From positions 62,001-126,000 of the forward strand of contig NZ_BMKD01000007.1 of assembly GCF_014643835.1 (NCBI RefSeq): a DNA stretch of 64,000 nucleotides, given 5' to 3'. Position numbers and translations under genes: made by a program. This document shows positions 44,579-51,610 of the stretch, in pieces (the first letter of the stretch is position 1; each line of letters starts with the position of its first letter). This DNA is from Mucilaginibacter rubeus (GTDB lineage: Bacteria > Bacteroidota > Bacteroidia > Sphingobacteriales > Sphingobacteriaceae). The notes under the pieces were generated by a model. That model was given only the letters and a program-made list of their open reading frames with translations, was not told the DNA's origin and did not search any database.

Positions 44579-46381
44579 ATGAAATTTATTAATAAAATAT
44601 GCGGTATTAGCTTAATAGCATTTTTAATAATGCTTGCCGCACCAAACATGAGTAAAGCCCAGGAAGGAGGCTATGTATCCGACCAGGAGTTTTACGACGA
44701 ACTTGACCCTTACGGTACCTGGGTTAACGACCCGCAATACGGTAACGTTTGGATCCCGGACGCCGGCGACAATTTCAGGCCATACGCTACCCGGGGCCAC
44801 TGGGTAGTAACCGACTATGGCAATACCTGGGTATCCGATTATGAATGGGGCTGGGCCCCGTTCCACTATGGGCGCTGGCGCTATGATGATTATTATGGCT
44901 GGGAATGGATCCCGGGCCATGAATGGGCACCGGCATGGGTAAGCTGGAGGCACGGCGGCGGTTATTACGGCTGGGCGCCTTTACAGCCAGGTATAAGTAT
45001 CAATATCTCTTTTGGCAATAGTTACAATGTGCCCGACAATTACTGGGTTTGCGCGCCACAGGCATACATCACCAGGCCAAATATCTATAATTATTATGTG
45101 CCGCAAACACGGGTAGTTAACATTATTCATCAAACAACAATTATTAACAACACCTATGTTAATAATAACCGTACCTATATAGCCGGCCCAAGAATTAACG
45201 AGATCAGGCAGGTTACCAACAACCGTAACGTACGTGTTTACAACATTAACAACGCTAACCGGCCAAACGGCGGCGGCAGGGTAGTTAATAATACAGTAAA
45301 TATTTACCGTCCGGAAGTAAGAAAAGCACCCGATGCACGACCTGCAAGGGTAGTAAACGCTGCCGCTTACAGGCAGCAAAACCCTAATGATGGCATCGCC
45401 AACAGACGCGGCGGTAACGCAACTATCAACCCCAATAATGCGGCCCGTCTGCGTCAAATTGCCCGTAACGAAAGACCTGATAACAAAATAGTACAGGTTA
45501 ACCATCCAGGCCCGGCAGCCCGGCCTAACCCGGAAAATGGAGCACGCCCAAATCAGCCAAATGCAAGGCCGGGAGACAATCAAGCTCAGCGTCAGCAACA
45601 GGCTCAGCAACGCCTGCAACAGCAACAAGCACAAAGGCAACAACAGCTTGATCAAAGACAAAATAATCAAACCCAACGCCAGCAGCAACAACAAGCCCAG
45701 CGTCAGCAACAATTACAGCAAAGGCAGCAAGATCAACGGGTAAAAAGCGAGCAGCAGAACCGTCCGCAGGCCCAGCAGGAACAGCAAGCCCAAAGGCAAC
45801 AACAAGTACAACAGAGACAGCAGCAACAGCAGGCCCAAAGAGAGCAGCAGTTACAACAGCGCCAGCAACAACAGCAGGCCAGAGGTGAACAACAGCGCCC
45901 ACAAAGCCAACCTGACCAGCAGGCACAAAGGCAGCAACAGGAACAACAACGTCAGCAAGCTCAAAGAGAGCAGCAGTTGCAGCAGCGCCAGCAACAACAG
46001 CAAGCTCAACGTCAACAACAGGAGCAACAGCGCCAGCAACAACAGCAGGCTCAACGTCAGCAGCAGGAGCAACAGCGCCAGCAACAAATGCAGGCCCAAC
46101 GTCAGCAGCAGGAACAACAGCGCCAGCAACAAATGCAGGCTCAACGTCAGCAGCAGGAACAACAGCGCCAGCAACAAATGCAGGCTCAACGTCAGCAACA
46201 GGAACAGCAACGCCAGCAACAAATGCAGGCTCAACGTCAACAACAGGAACAGCAACGCCAGCAACAAATGCAGGCTCAACGTCAGCAGCAGGAGCAGCAA
46301 CGCCAGCAACAACAACAGCGTCAGCAACAGCAGCAACAACAACAACGCCAGCAGCAGGAAAGGCGACCTGCAAACCGGTAG
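44579..46381 (+). CDS. DUF6600-like aromatic-repeat protein with Gln-rich tail
   Basis: A 600-residue exported protein with a signal peptide ending SKAQ (residue 28). Residues 35-150 contain Trp/Tyr/Gly repeats (for example YGTWVNDPQYGNVWIPD, YGNTWVSDYEWGWAPFHYGR), typical of DUF6600. Residues 150-300 are Asn/Ile/Arg-rich. From about 325 to 600 it is almost only Gln, Arg, Ala and Glu, with a 15-residue unit QAQRQQQEQQRQQQM repeated seven times near the end. The tail is probably a coiled or disordered surface-exposed segment. The repeats are exact enough at DNA level (45-bp period) to allow slippage. A terminator follows and then a thioredoxin gene. Confidence 0.85.
   Translation: MKFINKICGISLIAFLIMLAAPNMSKAQEGGYVSDQEFYDELDPYGTWVNDPQYGNVWIPDAGDNFRPYATRGHWVVTDYGNTWVSDYEWGWAPFHYGRWRYDDYYGWEWIPGHEWAPAWVSWRHGGGYYGWAPLQPGISINISFGNSYNVPDNYWVCAPQAYITRPNIYNYYVPQTRVVNIIHQTTIINNTYVNNNRTYIAGPRINEIRQVTNNRNVRVYNINNANRPNGGGRVVNNTVNIYRPEVRKAPDARPARVVNAAAYRQQNPNDGIANRRGGNATINPNNAARLRQIARNERPDNKIVQVNHPGPAARPNPENGARPNQPNARPGDNQAQRQQQAQQRLQQQQAQRQQQLDQRQNNQTQRQQQQQAQRQQQLQQRQQDQRVKSEQQNRPQAQQEQQAQRQQQVQQRQQQQQAQREQQLQQRQQQQQARGEQQRPQSQPDQQAQRQQQEQQRQQAQREQQLQQRQQQQQAQRQQQEQQRQQQQQAQRQQQEQQRQQQMQAQRQQQEQQRQQQMQAQRQQQEQQRQQQMQAQRQQQEQQRQQQMQAQRQQQEQQRQQQMQAQRQQQEQQRQQQQQRQQQQQQQQRQQQERRPANR
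46006..46320 (+). repeat. Seven-copy 45-bp coding tandem repeat
   Basis: A 45-bp unit coding for QAQRQQQEQQRQQQ plus Met or Gln is repeated seven times in the 3' part of the DUF6600-like gene, made almost wholly of CAG, CAA and CGT/CGC codons. Copies two to six end in ATG and are nearly identical. All three plus frames and some minus frames stay open here purely because of the composition. Confidence 0.85.
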
Positions 46382-46404
46382 AATAAATTTATAACCGCTA
46401 CAAT

Positions 46405-46445
46405 AAACAGCACGTATAAAGCATTATATGCGTGCTGTTTTTTTT
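46405..46445 (+). terminator. Terminator after DUF6600-like gene
   Basis: AACAGCACG and CGTGCTGTT form a 9-bp stem with a 16-nt loop followed by eight T residues, 24 bp after the stop codon. It is a strong intrinsic terminator. Confidence 0.85.
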
Positions 46446-46464
46446 ATAATCGCTATTATTAACA

Positions 46465-46911
46465 ATGAAGAAATTCCTGCATATTAATTATTTTATCATC
46501 GCACTTGTTATCGTACTCAGTTCCACCGTCAGGGCACAGGAAAACGTAAGCAAGTCATCAACCCAAATCAACTTTATTGAAAACTCCTGGACCGAAGCTC
46601 TAAAACAGGCTGCCCGTCAAAACAAATATATTTTTGTTGATGCTTATGCCACTTGGTGTGGTCCCTGCAAAATGCTCAAGGCTACCACATTTAAAAACAA
46701 CAAAGTAGCCGATTTTTACAACGATAATTTTGTAAATGTAGCTATCGACATGGAAAAAGGACAAGGCCCTGCCCTGGCTGCCGAATGGGGACTGCAGGCC
46801 TACCCTACCATGATTATATTTACCAGCAAAGGCAAACCCGTATCAGGAACCGTAGGCTATATCAGGGCAAATGACCTCATTAAATTTGGCAGGCAGGCAT
46901 TGAATAAATAG
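46465..46911 (+). CDS. Exported thioredoxin-family protein
   Basis: A 148-residue protein with a signal peptide (cleavage near VRAQ, residue 25) and a thioredoxin domain carrying the redox motif Cys65-Gly-Pro-Cys68 in YATWCGPCKM and the cis-proline in LQAYPTMIIF. It resembles the thioredoxin/DUF255-like fold group. It would act in the periplasm as a disulfide reductase or isomerase. It is separated from the DUF6600-like gene by a terminator, so it is probably transcribed from its own promoter in the short gap. Confidence 0.92.
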   Translation: MKKFLHINYFIIALVIVLSSTVRAQENVSKSSTQINFIENSWTEALKQAARQNKYIFVDAYATWCGPCKMLKATTFKNNKVADFYNDNFVNVAIDMEKGQGPALAAEWGLQAYPTMIIFTSKGKPVSGTVGYIRANDLIKFGRQALNK

Positions 46912-46926
46912 TTCAATTGAACCTAT

Positions 46927-46965
46927 AAAAAAAGACCGGCGCTATAAGCAACCGGTCTTTTTTTT
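46927..46965. terminator. Bidirectional terminator (thioredoxin / ferritin-like genes)
   Basis: AAAGACCGG and CCGGTCTTT with A-runs and T-runs on the two sides lie between convergent stop codons. Both strands have a T-run after the stem, so it serves both genes. Confidence 0.88.
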
Positions 46966-46985
46966 AACTCAATTAACAACTTTAT

Positions 46986-47831
46986 TTAGGTGTAGATAAA
47001 AGTACCTACTAATAAAGCCAACACCTGGTCCATAGATAATGGCTCATCAAAAGCTGCGGTAGCCACCTCAACAGAAGTTGAAGAGCTTGATAAACCAGGT
47101 AATGTGGTAACGTTAACACCACCCTGGGTAACGTTTTGTTCGCCATCGTAATTTCCGTTAACCTGCGTCACACCGGTATCATTACCCAAAGTAGCGGTAC
47201 TGGTAATCCACGGGGAAACACCCAGCAACTGTCGGATAGCCGATGCGTGGCGGGCTTCAACCGCATGGATTGATAAAGCCGCGGTCAAAATATCTTTATT
47301 GCCCAGCAAGTTAGGTGCCTGGCCTTTATAAGCACGTACACCCGTATCTTCAAAAGCCAGCGCCACCTTCAAAAACAAGTTGTAATTTCCGAACAAACCT
47401 TTAAAGGGCCCGTTACCTGTGCCGCCGCCTGCTGTAAAATCAAACTTGGGCGAAGTAACCGGCGTACCGCCCGAAGCTGTAATGGCTGATTTCAGGAAGG
47501 CCACATGTTGGTTTTCGTCGTCTTTTACTGTGTTGATATAAGAGGCGCCTGCAGCAGGGATCAAACCTGCTGAGGCAGCACCTGTATTATAAAATGACGA
47601 CTCAAGATATTCAAGTGTTAAAGCATAATTTAAAACCTCAATCACTGTTGGAGCAGCAGCAGCCCCGTACGCCTTTTTGAGCATGGTACCCATGGCAAAC
47701 GGCACAGCAGCCATAGCCACTTTTGAACCGAAGCTGGTTATATTTTTGATAGCTGCACGACGCGGATTAAGCCTGTCGTTCAGTTCGGGATCAAATTTTT
47801 CTATTTCGTCTATTATATTAAATAAATTCAT
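46986..47831 (-). CDS. Ferritin-like domain protein (second of pair)
   Basis: A 281-residue protein of the ferritin-like group (Ferritin_2/DUF4439 type). A twin-arginine-like stretch (NPRRAAIKNITSF) precedes a hydrophobic segment at about 33-50, suggesting export. The four-helix core shows LEYLESSFY, DDENQHVAF, FEDTGVRAYKG and VEARHASAIRQ, which provide E, ExxH and E-type metal ligands. The C-terminal region (about 215-281) is Thr/Ser/Val-rich. The gene follows the other ferritin-like gene after 12 bp and is probably its functional partner. The function could be iron storage or stress protection; the sequence does not decide. Confidence 0.85.
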   Translation of the reverse strand: MNLFNIIDEIEKFDPELNDRLNPRRAAIKNITSFGSKVAMAAVPFAMGTMLKKAYGAAAAPTVIEVLNYALTLEYLESSFYNTGAASAGLIPAAGASYINTVKDDENQHVAFLKSAITASGGTPVTSPKFDFTAGGGTGNGPFKGLFGNYNLFLKVALAFEDTGVRAYKGQAPNLLGNKDILTAALSIHAVEARHASAIRQLLGVSPWITSTATLGNDTGVTQVNGNYDGEQNVTQGGVNVTTLPGLSSSSTSVEVATAAFDEPLSMDQVLALLVGTFIYT

Positions 47832-47843
47832 GGCGATGTGGGT

Positions 47844-48536
47844 TTAAGCTGTGTAACTGTAATTGGATGCACTCACTTTAGTTTTGAGGTAGGTGTTTGC
47901 GATAGGCAATACCTCGGCAATGGTAGCTGATTTATTCAAACCGTTGCTGTCTACCTGGTCATCGGCAGCAAATGACCCTGCCATCAGGATATTGCTGATC
48001 AATGCTGCGTGCCTGGCCTCAACCGATACAATTTTACCGGCAATGGTTAAATAACCGGCATCCTTAATCAGGTAACCTGCACCATCATAAGCTTTAACAC
48101 CGGTATCTTCAAATGCTTTAGCAGCACCAAGTACGGCTGCTTTTTTGGTAAAATCGATAGTGCTGAAATCGGTGGTAAGAGCAGGGATTGCATTACCTCC
48201 TAAAGCAGCTTTGAAAAATTCACGGTGGAGTATCTCATGATCACGAATACTTGTTAAAAGCGCTCTTTCATCGGAGGTCATCCCCGAATATGGGGTGGTA
48301 ATTACCTGGATATAAAACGCAGCTTCCAGTTGCTCAAGCGCGTAAGCGTAGTTAAGGATCGCAAGATCGCCTTTGGCACCGATATCAATGCCCCCGCCAA
48401 CAATTACCTTATGGTCTTTGTGACAAGCTGCTGTAGCTAAGAGTCCGGCTGATGCCACGCCTAACCCTGCATAGCGTAAAAATGACCTCCTGGCCATATT
48501 TGCTCCGCCTATGCTTTCCTGTTCAGATGTTTTCAT
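47844..48536 (-). CDS. Ferritin-like domain lipoprotein with Tat signal
   Basis: A 230-residue protein with a twin-arginine signal (ARRSFLRYAG, Arg16-Arg17) and a lipobox-like LLATAAC with Cys38. The ferritin-like core includes LEQLEAAFY, RDHEILHREFFKAAL, FEDTGVKAYDG and VEARHAALISN. Export in a folded state through Tat would suit a cofactor loaded in the cytoplasm. It is the first gene of a two-gene unit with the paralogue downstream. The small RNA array lies upstream on the same strand, ending about 177 bp before the start codon. Confidence 0.87.
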   Translation of the reverse strand: MKTSEQESIGGANMARRSFLRYAGLGVASAGLLATAACHKDHKVIVGGGIDIGAKGDLAILNYAYALEQLEAAFYIQVITTPYSGMTSDERALLTSIRDHEILHREFFKAALGGNAIPALTTDFSTIDFTKKAAVLGAAKAFEDTGVKAYDGAGYLIKDAGYLTIAGKIVSVEARHAALISNILMAGSFAADDQVDSNGLNKSATIAEVLPIANTYLKTKVSASNYSYTA

Positions 48537-48712
48537 AGAATTCGATTTTTAATGCTATAATTAGTTATCTTGTAGATGGATATACGCCCGTTATAATCCA
48601 ACAGATTTCAATTTACGATAATTAATCTACTCTTAATTGGAGTGTTTAACTGCAGGTAAAACCCATGGCCCTATTTACAGCTAAAAAAACTTCAGAAAAA
48701 ATTGAGAATAAT

Positions 48713-48785
48713 AAAAAAGGCCGAAACACTCTCGCAGTTTTTCGGCCCTACATCTACCTATGAAAACAACCCTTTGAGAAGGGTG
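48713..48785 (-). ncRNA. Predicted small RNA, array copy A
   Basis: A transcript predicted to start near 48785 with the hairpin CCCTT-CTCA-AAGGG, then the linker TTGTTTTCATAGGTAGATG plus TAGG (one T shorter than in copies B-D). It ends with the terminator hairpin GGCCGAAAAACT-GCGAG-AGTGTTTCGGCC and six T residues. The stem has one mismatch. Loop GCGAG and linker are kept in all four copies. No protein-coding potential is shared. Orientation is chosen because only the minus strand ends in a T-run. Confidence 0.7.
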
Positions 48786-48796
48786 TTAATACTTAT

Positions 48797-48813
48797 CCAA
48801 ACCGGGTGCCAAA
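48797..48813 (-). promoter_or_regulatory. Sigma-54-like -24/-12 box, copy A
   Basis: TTTGGCACCCGGTTTGG: GG, 10 bp, then GG, where sigma-54 promoters have GG-N10-GC. It places the start near 48785. The inverted repeat AATCCC-N7-GGGATT (48882-48900) is centred 81 bp upstream. Confidence 0.45.
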
Positions 48814-48973
48814 TCATAAAACCGCTTTAAACTTCTATAAATAAGCTTTTTGGAGCTAACAGTTGTCACCGTGTGGAAAGCAATCCCAAAATCGGGGATT
48901 ATAAGCTACTGTCATTAAATATTCTTAATTAAAAAGCAATCAGATCAGAGAGAGATTGAAATTTCCGCTAAAT

Positions 48974-49048
48974 AAAAAAGGCCGGACAACTCTCGCAGTT
49001 ATTCCGGCCCTACATCTACCTATGAAAAACAACCCTTTGAGAAGGGTA
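48974..49048 (-). ncRNA. Predicted small RNA, array copy B
   Basis: It has the same plan as copy A: a 5' hairpin CCCTT-CTCA-AAGGG, a 25-nt linker, and a terminator stem GGCCGGA.. with GCGAG loop and ..TCCGGCC before six T residues. Here the stem pairs are GGA/TCC where copies A and D have GAA/TTC, a compensatory change. The copy is 263 bp from copy A, start to start. Confidence 0.72.
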
Positions 49049-49058
49049 TTAAACTATA

Positions 49059-49076
49059 TTCAAACCTGATGCCAAT
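49059..49076 (-). promoter_or_regulatory. Sigma-54-like -24/-12 box, copy B
   Basis: ATTGGCATCAGGTTTGAA: GG-N10-GA. An inverted repeat CCC-AAAACC-GGG (49151-49162) is centred 84 bp upstream of the GG. Confidence 0.45.
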
Positions 49077-49229
49077 GTTTAAAAATGGCTTTAAATGCCT
49101 AATTGGCAGCTTTTTAAAACACAACCGCACCTCAATGTGTAGAAATGACACCCAAAACCGGGAATTAATTTCCCAATGGTTAATTTCGGCAGGCTACATT
49201 TTAATTATCAGGCAACATAACGCCGTAAT

Positions 49230-49307
49230 AAAAAAAGGCCGGACAACTCTCGCAGTTGGTCCGGCCCTACATCTACCTATGAAAAACAACCCTTTTTAGT
49301 AAGGGTA
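49230..49307 (-). ncRNA. Predicted small RNA, array copy C
   Basis: Same plan. The 5' hairpin keeps its CCCTT/AAGGG stem while the loop grows from four to six bases (ACTAAA), and the terminator stem has GGA/TCC pairs with an inner change to ACCAACT/AGTTGT (one bulge). The T-run is seven. The start-to-start spacing from copy B is 259 bp. Confidence 0.72.
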
Positions 49308-49317
49308 TTAACTGTAA

Positions 49318-49335
49318 TTCAAACCAGGTGCCAAA
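49318..49335 (-). promoter_or_regulatory. Sigma-54-like -24/-12 box, copy C
   Basis: TTTGGCACCTGGTTTGAA: GG-N10-GA. Upstream, the palindrome TTTCC-T-GGAAA (49405-49415) is centred about 78 bp away, with a sequence different from the other copies. Confidence 0.42.
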
Positions 49336-49547
49336 TGCCAAAATGCCTTTCCAGTACTCAGAACGCATTTTCAAAGGCGTAGTGAATATAAAGTGAGTAA
49401 ATACTTTCCTGGAAATAGTGGTATAATTTTCCCAGAGGTTAAAACTCGATCGGCTAAACTACCTCACCCATCATCACCCAGACTGGATGACCTATCCGGT
49501 TACATAAACCTGCTTAAAGAGGAAACCGGCACCAAACATTGGATAAT

Positions 49548-49621
49548 AAAAAAGGTCGAAATACTCTCGCAGTATTTCGACCCTACATCTACCTATGAAA
49601 AACAACCCTTTGAGAAGGGTA
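49548..49621 (-). ncRNA. Predicted small RNA, array copy D
   Basis: The terminator stem is a perfect 12-bp GGTCGAAATACT with AGTATTTCGACC around the GCGAG loop. Pair 3 (plus-strand numbering) is T-A instead of C-G, and the inner stem is ATACT/AGTAT instead of AACT/AGTT, two further compensatory changes. Linker and 5' hairpin are as in copy B. Its start is 314 bp from copy C. Confidence 0.72.
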
Positions 49622-49631
49622 ATAACATTTA

Positions 49632-49649
49632 TTCAAACGAAATGCCAAT
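49632..49649 (-). promoter_or_regulatory. Sigma-54-like -24/-12 box, copy D
   Basis: ATTGGCATTTCGTTTGAA: GG-N10-GA. The inverted repeat CCC-AAACGA-GGG (49723-49734) is centred 82 bp upstream of the GG, at the same distance as in copies A and B. Confidence 0.45.
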
Positions 49650-49836
49650 TGTTAAACATGCATCTATATACCTTAAAAACAGCTTTTTAATATTACTTAA
49701 ATATTAAACTGTAGATTTTTTCCCCAAACGAGGGTGCAATTTCCACACCCGGGGAAACAGATTAAAAAATCAAACAATTCTGAGTATTAAATGCTTAATA
49801 AAGAAACCATCCCATATAAACTTTGTTAAACCGATT

Positions 49837-50154
49837 ATGGACTATAATGTATATTTACTGGCAACCGATCCCCAAAACCCCTGTAGGGATGTGATCCATT
49901 CCAGGGATACACGCCTCAAGGTAAAAGTTTACTGTCTTGATGAAGAACAATTTAGTCCGGATGATAACGAGATCCAGCTTTATGGATACGCCGATCAGAA
50001 GCTTTACGCCTTTGAAACGGTTAGTGTAGCTGCCGAAGACGCGCTGGATTTGGTAGGCGCCATACAATGGTATGCCCACTATATCGAATTTCCGGAAATG
50101 GAAATCCTCCCGGAAGACCCCCGTCCGCGTGCCCAGTACAGGGATGTGAAGTAA
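49837..50154 (+). CDS. Small hypothetical protein (105 aa)
   Basis: An acidic, soluble 105-residue protein that I do not recognise (begins MDYNVYLLATDPQNPCRD). It contains a likely beta-alpha arrangement, LKVKVYCLDEEQF, IQLYGYADQKLYAFE and a helical VAAEDALDLVGAIQWYAHYI. It lies between the small RNA array and the tRNA-Val genes as a single-gene unit. The reading frame is bounded by an ordinary stop, and codon use resembles its neighbours, so it is probably real. Confidence 0.65.
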   Translation: MDYNVYLLATDPQNPCRDVIHSRDTRLKVKVYCLDEEQFSPDDNEIQLYGYADQKLYAFETVSVAAEDALDLVGAIQWYAHYIEFPEMEILPEDPRPRAQYRDVK

Positions 50155-50210
50155 ATTACTAAAATACATCTCATTAAAAATCAATATATTACAAAAAATG
50201 CAAAATATTT

Positions 50211-50241
50211 TTTGAAGAATAAACATCAAGCCCTATATTTG
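50211..50241 (+). promoter_or_regulatory. tRNA-Val promoter
   Basis: TTTG at 50211-50214 and TATATTTG at 50234-50241 with a 19-bp spacer form a near-ideal Bacteroidota promoter. The mature tRNA begins 15 bp later. Confidence 0.75.
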
Positions 50242-50256
50242 CAGTCCCAAAAGCAA

Positions 50257-50334
50257 GGGAGCTTAGCTCAGCTGGTTCAGAGCATCTGCCTTACAAGCAG
50301 AGGGTCACTGGTTCGAACCCAGTAGCTCCCACCA
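50257..50334 (+). tRNA. tRNA-Val (TAC anticodon), copy 1, CCA encoded
   Basis: The 75-nt body folds as a cloverleaf: acceptor GGGAGCT/AGCTCCC, D arm GCTCAGCTGGTTCAGAGC, anticodon stem CTGCC/AGCAG closed around the loop with anticodon TAC, and T arm with GGTTCGAACC. The discriminator is A and the CCA end is encoded. A short hairpin with a T-run follows. Confidence 0.97.
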
Positions 50335-50363
50335 AAAGCCTGACAGTAATGTTGGGCTTTTTT
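50335..50363 (+). terminator. Terminator after tRNA-Val copy 1
   Basis: AAAGCC and GGCTTT with a 14-nt insert (itself partly paired) followed by a run of T. Confidence 0.65.
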
Positions 50364-50472
50364 ATACTTGCGCTCTTCGCTAAATACTTCACGAAAGTAT
50401 TTGCATTATATGGCAAAGTGATTTAACTTCGCCGCTCGGTTTTGCCAAAACGATGGTAAAATTAAAAACAAA

Positions 50473-50547
50473 GGGAGCTTAGCTCAGCTGGTTCAGAGCA
50501 TCTGCCTTACAAGCAGAGGGTCACTGGTTCGAACCCAGTAGTTCCCA
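50473..50547 (+). tRNA. tRNA-Val (TAC anticodon), copy 2, CCA not encoded
   Basis: The body is identical to copy 1 except one acceptor change, AGTTCCC instead of AGCTCCC, which makes a G-U pair with GGGAGCT. After the discriminator A the genomic sequence is CAA, so CCA must be added by nucleotidyltransferase. No clear promoter lies in the 110-bp spacer, and a hairpin terminator follows. Confidence 0.95.
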
Positions 50548-50548
50548 C

Positions 50549-50578
50549 AAAAAGGCCTTGCAATTGCAGGGCCTTTTT
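50549..50578. terminator. Terminator after tRNA-Val copy 2
   Basis: AAAAAGGCC and GGCCTTTTT enclose a TTGCAATTGCAG insert; both strands carry T-runs. It may also serve the minus-strand gene at 50636. Confidence 0.75.
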
Positions 50579-50635
50579 ATTTAAAATCAGCCTTTAAAGT
50601 CTTTCAAACTCATTTTTATCGCAATACGCTTTGAG

Positions 50636-51409
50636 TTAATCCCCCTTGAAACTATCCACAAAAGCTTTAACCGCATCTGCCGTGGTTTGAAAAAATGCCG
50701 GCCCGGCAAGTAATGTTATTTGAGTTAAAGGCTTAGCCGAACTCAGCAAGTGATCTTTCAAAAAAGCCTCGGTTTCATAGGCGCTTATAGCGCCTTTAAT
50801 AATGTTGACAGCAACAACGCCTGTAGGCGAATCAATACCAGCATCCTTTAAATCGCTGGCATGCGAATAACTGCTTACCCCCAGCCTTAAAGCTTCGCGC
50901 ATTTCCACACGGCCAACACTGATCATTAGTTCAGGATTAAAGGACTTTCGGTCGCCAAGCCCTATGATCAGCAACTTTCCGGCAGGCAAGCTGCCAACTG
51001 ATGGTGTAATAAGCATTGTTTCCAGGGTCCGGCCTTCAAACCTGCCGCTTTTACGCAATTCGGTGAGTATCCCTTTTAAGGCCTCATCTACATGTACAAG
51101 GCCGTTAAGATTGCGTGGCAATGCGGGCGGTGAATTAAAAATATCGCCCTCTGTGTATTCAAAAACACAAATTACCTGAAGTGGTGTTTGCTGATTGGAG
51201 GGTGATTGAACTGCAGTTGATATTGTTATACCGTCTATTTGGCCAATTGTTGCCGATGTACCGGGAGCGGGTAAAGTTGACACTTGTGTTTGTGCCCAAC
51301 CCTTTGTAAAACTTACTAAGCTGATAATTGCCATTGCAAACATCAGCTTTAACGAGCCCGTATGCGATTTTATAGCTGCTTTCTTAATTATTGTAATATT
51401 GTGTTCCAT
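50636..51409 (-). CDS. Secreted protein with lone M17 aminopeptidase N-terminal domain
   Basis: A 257-residue exported protein: a charged n-region of about 20 residues, a hydrophobic segment (LMFAMAIISLVSF) and a KGWAQ cleavage site near 40. The rest resembles the macro-like N-terminal domain of leucine aminopeptidases (Peptidase_M17_N), with ALKGILTELRKSGRFEG, LLIIGLGDRKSFNPEL, EMREALRLGVSSYS and a final helix (DAVKAFVDSFK). The zinc-binding catalytic domain that normally follows is missing, and no such gene is adjacent. It may be a regulatory or binding module that has split off. It is a single gene on the minus strand. Confidence 0.78.
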   Translation of the reverse strand: MEHNITIIKKAAIKSHTGSLKLMFAMAIISLVSFTKGWAQTQVSTLPAPGTSATIGQIDGITISTAVQSPSNQQTPLQVICVFEYTEGDIFNSPPALPRNLNGLVHVDEALKGILTELRKSGRFEGRTLETMLITPSVGSLPAGKLLIIGLGDRKSFNPELMISVGRVEMREALRLGVSSYSHASDLKDAGIDSPTGVVAVNIIKGAISAYETEAFLKDHLLSSAKPLTQITLLAGPAFFQTTADAVKAFVDSFKGD

Positions 51410-51610
51410 GGATGACGATGTTTAAATTGATATTATTTATCTCTCTCATTAATACATCAAAAGTGGAGGAAATTGAAAAACAAAAAGATGACGTAGATTA
51501 AGAAATAAAAAATCATCTTAAAAGCTAAATAAATCTAAACGCGATTCCACCATATCATATATGAGGCACAACCAAAATGTTAAGCATTTTTTGTTCTTTT
51601 GCTTTAGCCT

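Noticed and set aside
45525-46394. Long open frames on other frames and the minus strand over the Gln-rich tail
   Set aside because: They result from the CAG/CAA/CGT repeat composition.
48762-49630. Small peptides starting ATGAAAAACAAC on the plus strand of the array
   Set aside because: Frames diverge after four or five codons (stop after six in copy C, shifted in copy A), so no reading frame is conserved.
48713-49649. A CRISPR array in the 48.7-49.65 kb repeats
   Set aside because: The spacing is 260-314 bp and irregular, units carry two hairpins and a T-run, and no cas genes are present.
49069-49707. Open frames of 76 and 104 codons inside the array
   Set aside because: They cross the RNA units and lack codon bias or homologous frames in the other copies.
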